A DNA stretch of 6,558 nucleotides from Syntrophomonadaceae bacterium. Its GTDB lineage: Bacteria > Bacillota > Dethiobacteria > DTU022. A program made the position numbers and the translations under genes. Position 1 is the first letter of the stretch. Every line of letters starts with the position of its first letter. The stretch spans positions 1 to 6,558 of the forward strand of contig PWMM01000069.1 of NCBI GenBank assembly GCA_003558195.1. Direction: 5' to 3'. A model generated the notes under the pieces. The model was not told where the DNA came from and made no database searches. It was given only the letters and a program-made list of their open reading frames with translations. Below, piece by piece: positions 3,653-6,558 of the stretch.

Positions 3653-6558
3653 TTAATCTTCGAATACTTCCGGATCCTCTTCCAGACCCTGGGGTCGCTG
3701 ATCTCCACTGGCAGCCACTGCTGTCTCCTCAGTATCAAGACCGAGATCTGCTTCCAGCTGTTTTTCTGTTTCCGGTTCCGGTTCCATTCCATAAGGATGG
3801 ATATCGATATTGCGGTAGCGGGTCATACCGGTTCCGGCCGGAATCAGTTTGCCAATAATCACGTTTTCCTTTAAGCCCAGCAGTTGATCCTGCCGGCCCT
3901 TGATCGAGGCTTCAGTAAGGACCCGGGTCGTTTCCTGGAACGAAGCAGCAGACAGGAACGATTCAGTAGCCAGTGACGTTTTGGTTATCCCCAAAAGCAG
4001 CGGCCTCGCTACAGCTGTCCGGCCCCCTTCAGCTTCCACGCTATCATTGATTTCATCAAATACATGGCTGTCAAGCATACCCCCGGGTAGCAAATCAGTG
4101 TCTCCGGGCTCTTCTACTTTTACTTTTTTAAGCATCTGGCGAACTATAATTTCTATATGTTTATCGCTGATATCAACACCCTGCATTTTATATACCCACT
4201 GAACTTCTTTGAGCATGTAGAGCTGGACACCCCGCACACCTTTGACCTTGAGCAACTCATGCGGGTTAATAGAACCCTCGGTTAATTCATCACCGGCATT
4301 AATAGCCTGGCCATTTTCCACCTTTATCCGGGCCCCGTAAGGAATGGGATAAACCCTGTTCTCGCCATGCTCAGATGTAAGCCTGATTTCTCTTTTATAG
4401 CGGGTTTCAATAACTTCAACTTCACCCGCTATTTCAGCAATCAAGGATTGTCCTTTGGGCTTACGGGCTTCGAATAACTCTTCCACCCGGGGCAGACCCT
4501 GGGTGATATCATCACCGGCCACACCACCGGTATGGAAAGTCCGCATTGTTAACTGGGTCCCGGGCTCACCAATCGACTGGGCCGCTATAATACCTACCGC
4601 TTCACCAACGTTAACAAGCTTACCGGTAGCCAGGTCGCGCCCGTAGCATTTCACGCATACACCGTGCCGGGTTTTACAGGTCAGAACAGAGCGGAAAAGC
4701 ACTTCCGTTATATTGTTGATAAGAATCTGCTGGGCCATTTCTTCAGTTATAAGTGTATCAGCTTCAATGAGCACTTCGCCTGTCTCTGGATGGTAGACAG
4801 GATCTAAGGTGTAACGGCCGATTACCCGGTGCACTGCATCGGCAAGGTCTTCATCGTTTTCCAGGAATTCACTCAGCTTTATTGATTGGCCGGTGCCACA
4901 GTCATCTTCCCTGACGATAACGTCCTGAACCACGTCAACCAGCCGCCGGGTTAAATAACCGGAGTCGGCAGTTTTCAAGGCTGTATCAGCCAACCCTTTT
5001 CGAGCACCATGGGTAGAAATAAAGTATTCAAGCACCGTGAGACCTTCCCGGAAGTTGGCCCGGATCGGAATATCAATAATCCGGCCTGCCGGGTCAGCCA
5101 TGAGCCCCCTCATCCCACCTAACTGGGTAATCTGCGATTCATTACCGCGGGCTCCGGAATGAGCCATCATGTAGATGGGGTTAAGCTCATCGAGTCCGCT
5201 CATCAAGGCTGCTGTCACTTCGTCTTTAGCCCCTCCCCATATTTCAATAACGCGATCATAACGTTCTTTTTCAGTAATCAAGCCCCGCTCGTACTGCTGT
5301 TCAATCATTTCCACCTTTTCTTCTCCAGCGCGCATAATTTCCATTTTTTGTTGCGGAACCACAATGTCGCTTACCGCTACGGTTACACCGGCACGGGTAG
5401 CATAATGGAAACCAAGAGCTTTGATCTGGTCCAGGATTTCAGCCGTTTTAGTATTGCCGTACTTTCTAAAACAACGAGAAATCAAGTCGGCCAGGAAGTC
5501 TTTTTTGATCGCCCGGTTGCGAGGCAGTTCCTGTAAAACTTTTTGGGGGTTGAACTTTTTAATAGGAACAAAACCCTCTTCAGGCAAAGAATTATTGAAA
5601 TCAGCATTATTCATATATGGAAAATCTTTTGGAAAAACATCATTAAAAATAATCTTCCCTGCTGTTGTAAGCAGGTACTTTTTGCGGCGGACAAAATCGC
5701 GCCCTTTAAAGCCGGAGGCTTTAACAAAAATCCTGGCGTGCAGATCTATATAGCCAAGGTTATAAGCGGTAATTGCTTCCTCGGGATCAGGGAAGACCTT
5801 GCCTTCGCCCTTGGCTCCGTTTTTCTCAAAGGTCAGGTAGTAACAGCCGAGCACCATATCCTGGGTCGGTGTAGTTACCGGTTTACCCTCTTTGGGATTA
5901 AGGATGTTATGGGCGGAAAGCATCAACAATCGGGCTTCCGCCTGAGCCTCGGCCGAAAGCGGAACGTGAACAGCCATCTGGTCTCCATCAAAGTCGGCGT
6001 TGTAAGCAGCGCACACCAGCGGGTGAATCTGGATCGCCCGTCCTTCTACCAGGACTGGTTCAAAGGCCTGGATCCCGAGCCGGTGCAGAGTCGGTGCCCG
6101 GTTTAAAAGTACCGGGTGATCTTTAATGACATCTTCTAAAACATCCCATACTTCAGGGCGCACTTTTTCAACCATTCGCTTGGCACTCTTAATATTATGG
6201 GCTTCGCCATCGCTGACCAGCCTTTTCATAACAAAAGGTTTAAATAACTCTAATGCCATTTCTTTGGGTAAACCACACTGGTAAAGTTTTAGTTCCGGGC
6301 CAACCACAATTACCGAACGCCCTGAATAATCAACTCTTTTCCCAAGCAAGTTCTGGCGGAAACGGCCCTGTTTACCTTTAAGCATATCACTGAGCGATTT
6401 AAGAGGCCTGTTCCCGGGACCGGTTACCGGCCTGCCACGGCGTCCGTTATCAATTAAAGCATCCACAGCTTCCTGGAGCATCCTCTTCTCGTTCCGGACA
6501 ATGATGTCCGGGGCCCCTAAGTCTAAAAGCCTTTTCAGGCGATTGTTGCGGTTAATCA
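3653..6558 (-). CDS. rpoC: RNA polymerase beta' subunit, N-terminus missing (partial)
   Basis: Beta' forms, with beta, the catalytic cleft of RNA polymerase. The open frame runs unbroken to the window edge, past the ATG at 6481, through RNNRLKRLLDLGAPDIIVRN, which is internal beta' sequence, so that ATG is not the start. About 967 residues are visible; roughly 250-270, including the first zinc site, are outside. Numbering from the codon at 6481: switch-2 region KGKQGRFRQNLLGKR (35-49), catalytic NADFDGDQ (161-168, Asp163/165/167 binding Mg), bridge helix GARKGLADTALKTADSGYL (492-510), second zinc site Cys528, Cys602, Cys609, Cys612, trigger loop GEPGTQLTMRTFHTGG (638-653, Met646, Arg647, His650), and an acidic tail ending EDPEVFED. 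The trigger loop lacks the large insertion of Proteobacteria, fitting Firmicutes. All key residues are intact. The stop is TAA, 174 bp before the L7Ae-like gene; rpoB is expected upstream. Confidence 0.98.
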   Translation of the reverse strand, partial: INRNNRLKRLLDLGAPDIIVRNEKRMLQEAVDALIDNGRRGRPVTGPGNRPLKSLSDMLKGKQGRFRQNLLGKRVDYSGRSVIVVGPELKLYQCGLPKEMALELFKPFVMKRLVSDGEAHNIKSAKRMVEKVRPEVWDVLEDVIKDHPVLLNRAPTLHRLGIQAFEPVLVEGRAIQIHPLVCAAYNADFDGDQMAVHVPLSAEAQAEARLLMLSAHNILNPKEGKPVTTPTQDMVLGCYYLTFEKNGAKGEGKVFPDPEEAITAYNLGYIDLHARIFVKASGFKGRDFVRRKKYLLTTAGKIIFNDVFPKDFPYMNNADFNNSLPEEGFVPIKKFNPQKVLQELPRNRAIKKDFLADLISRCFRKYGNTKTAEILDQIKALGFHYATRAGVTVAVSDIVVPQQKMEIMRAGEEKVEMIEQQYERGLITEKERYDRVIEIWGGAKDEVTAALMSGLDELNPIYMMAHSGARGNESQITQLGGMRGLMADPAGRIIDIPIRANFREGLTVLEYFISTHGARKGLADTALKTADSGYLTRRLVDVVQDVIVREDDCGTGQSIKLSEFLENDEDLADAVHRVIGRYTLDPVYHPETGEVLIEADTLITEEMAQQILINNITEVLFRSVLTCKTRHGVCVKCYGRDLATGKLVNVGEAVGIIAAQSIGEPGTQLTMRTFHTGGVAGDDITQGLPRVEELFEARKPKGQSLIAEIAGEVEVIETRYKREIRLTSEHGENRVYPIPYGARIKVENGQAINAGDELTEGSINPHELLKVKGVRGVQLYMLKEVQWVYKMQGVDISDKHIEIIVRQMLKKVKVEEPGDTDLLPGGMLDSHVFDEINDSVEAEGGRTAVARPLLLGITKTSLATESFLSAASFQETTRVLTEASIKGRQDQLLGLKENVIIGKLIPAGTGMTRYRNIDIHPYGMEPEPETEKQLEADLGLDTEETAVAASGDQRPQGLEEDPEVFED

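Noticed and set aside
5543..6106. 187-codon plus-strand open frame opposite rpoC
   Set aside because: It lies entirely antisense to the catalytic core of rpoC, has no recognisable domain, and is explained by the codon pattern of the real gene.
1..6558. Mobile element, CRISPR array, tRNA/rRNA or novel accessory system
   Set aside because: The window is filled by conserved housekeeping genes in a conserved order; no direct-repeat array, transposase-like frame or cloverleaf was seen on either strand.

Overview
The window is a stretch of core information-processing genes, all on the minus strand. Read in the direction of transcription (high to low coordinates) the order is: the 3' two-thirds of rpoC (RNA polymerase beta'), a small L7Ae/YbxF-type RNA-binding protein gene, rpsL (S12), rpsG (S7), fusA (EF-G), and the first 33 codons of tuf (EF-Tu). 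This is the rpoBC to str-operon junction as found in Firmicutes. The L7Ae-like gene between rpoC and rpsL, a beta' without the large gammaproteobacterial trigger-loop insertion, strong AGGAGG-type ribosome binding sites and TTG start use all suggest a Clostridia-like, possibly Peptococcaceae/Syntrophomonadaceae-like, low-to-mid GC Firmicute. The family-level placement is inference; I could not run a search.

Region by region: 3653-6558 is rpoC, lacking its N-terminus beyond the window edge. 3479-3652 is the only sizeable non-coding gap. It holds an imperfect hairpin just after rpoC and then a near-consensus sigma-A promoter (TTGACA, 17 nt, TAAAAT) with an A/T-rich UP-like tract, which probably drives the str operon independently of rpoBC. 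3212-3478 is the L7Ae-like gene, preceded by a foldable leader. 2823-3197 is rpsL, 2325-2795 is rpsG, 117-2234 is fusA and 1-100 is the start of tuf. Gaps inside the str cluster are 14, 27, 90 and 16 bp, with no convincing internal terminator, so these five genes look like one operon.

The products work together in gene expression. Beta' forms half of the RNA polymerase active centre. S12 and S7 are 30S decoding-centre and head proteins. EF-G and EF-Tu are the two main elongation GTPases. The L7Ae-like protein belongs to a kink-turn RNA-binding family.

This is an ordinary housekeeping region. I found no mobile element, CRISPR array, tRNA or rRNA, and no sign of a novel system. The points worth a second look are small: a tuf start that must be TTG, four consecutive genes ending in TAG, a leader hairpin and unclear start at the L7Ae-like gene, a lysine-rich EF-G N-terminal extension over an A8 run, and the promoter/hairpin arrangement after rpoC.
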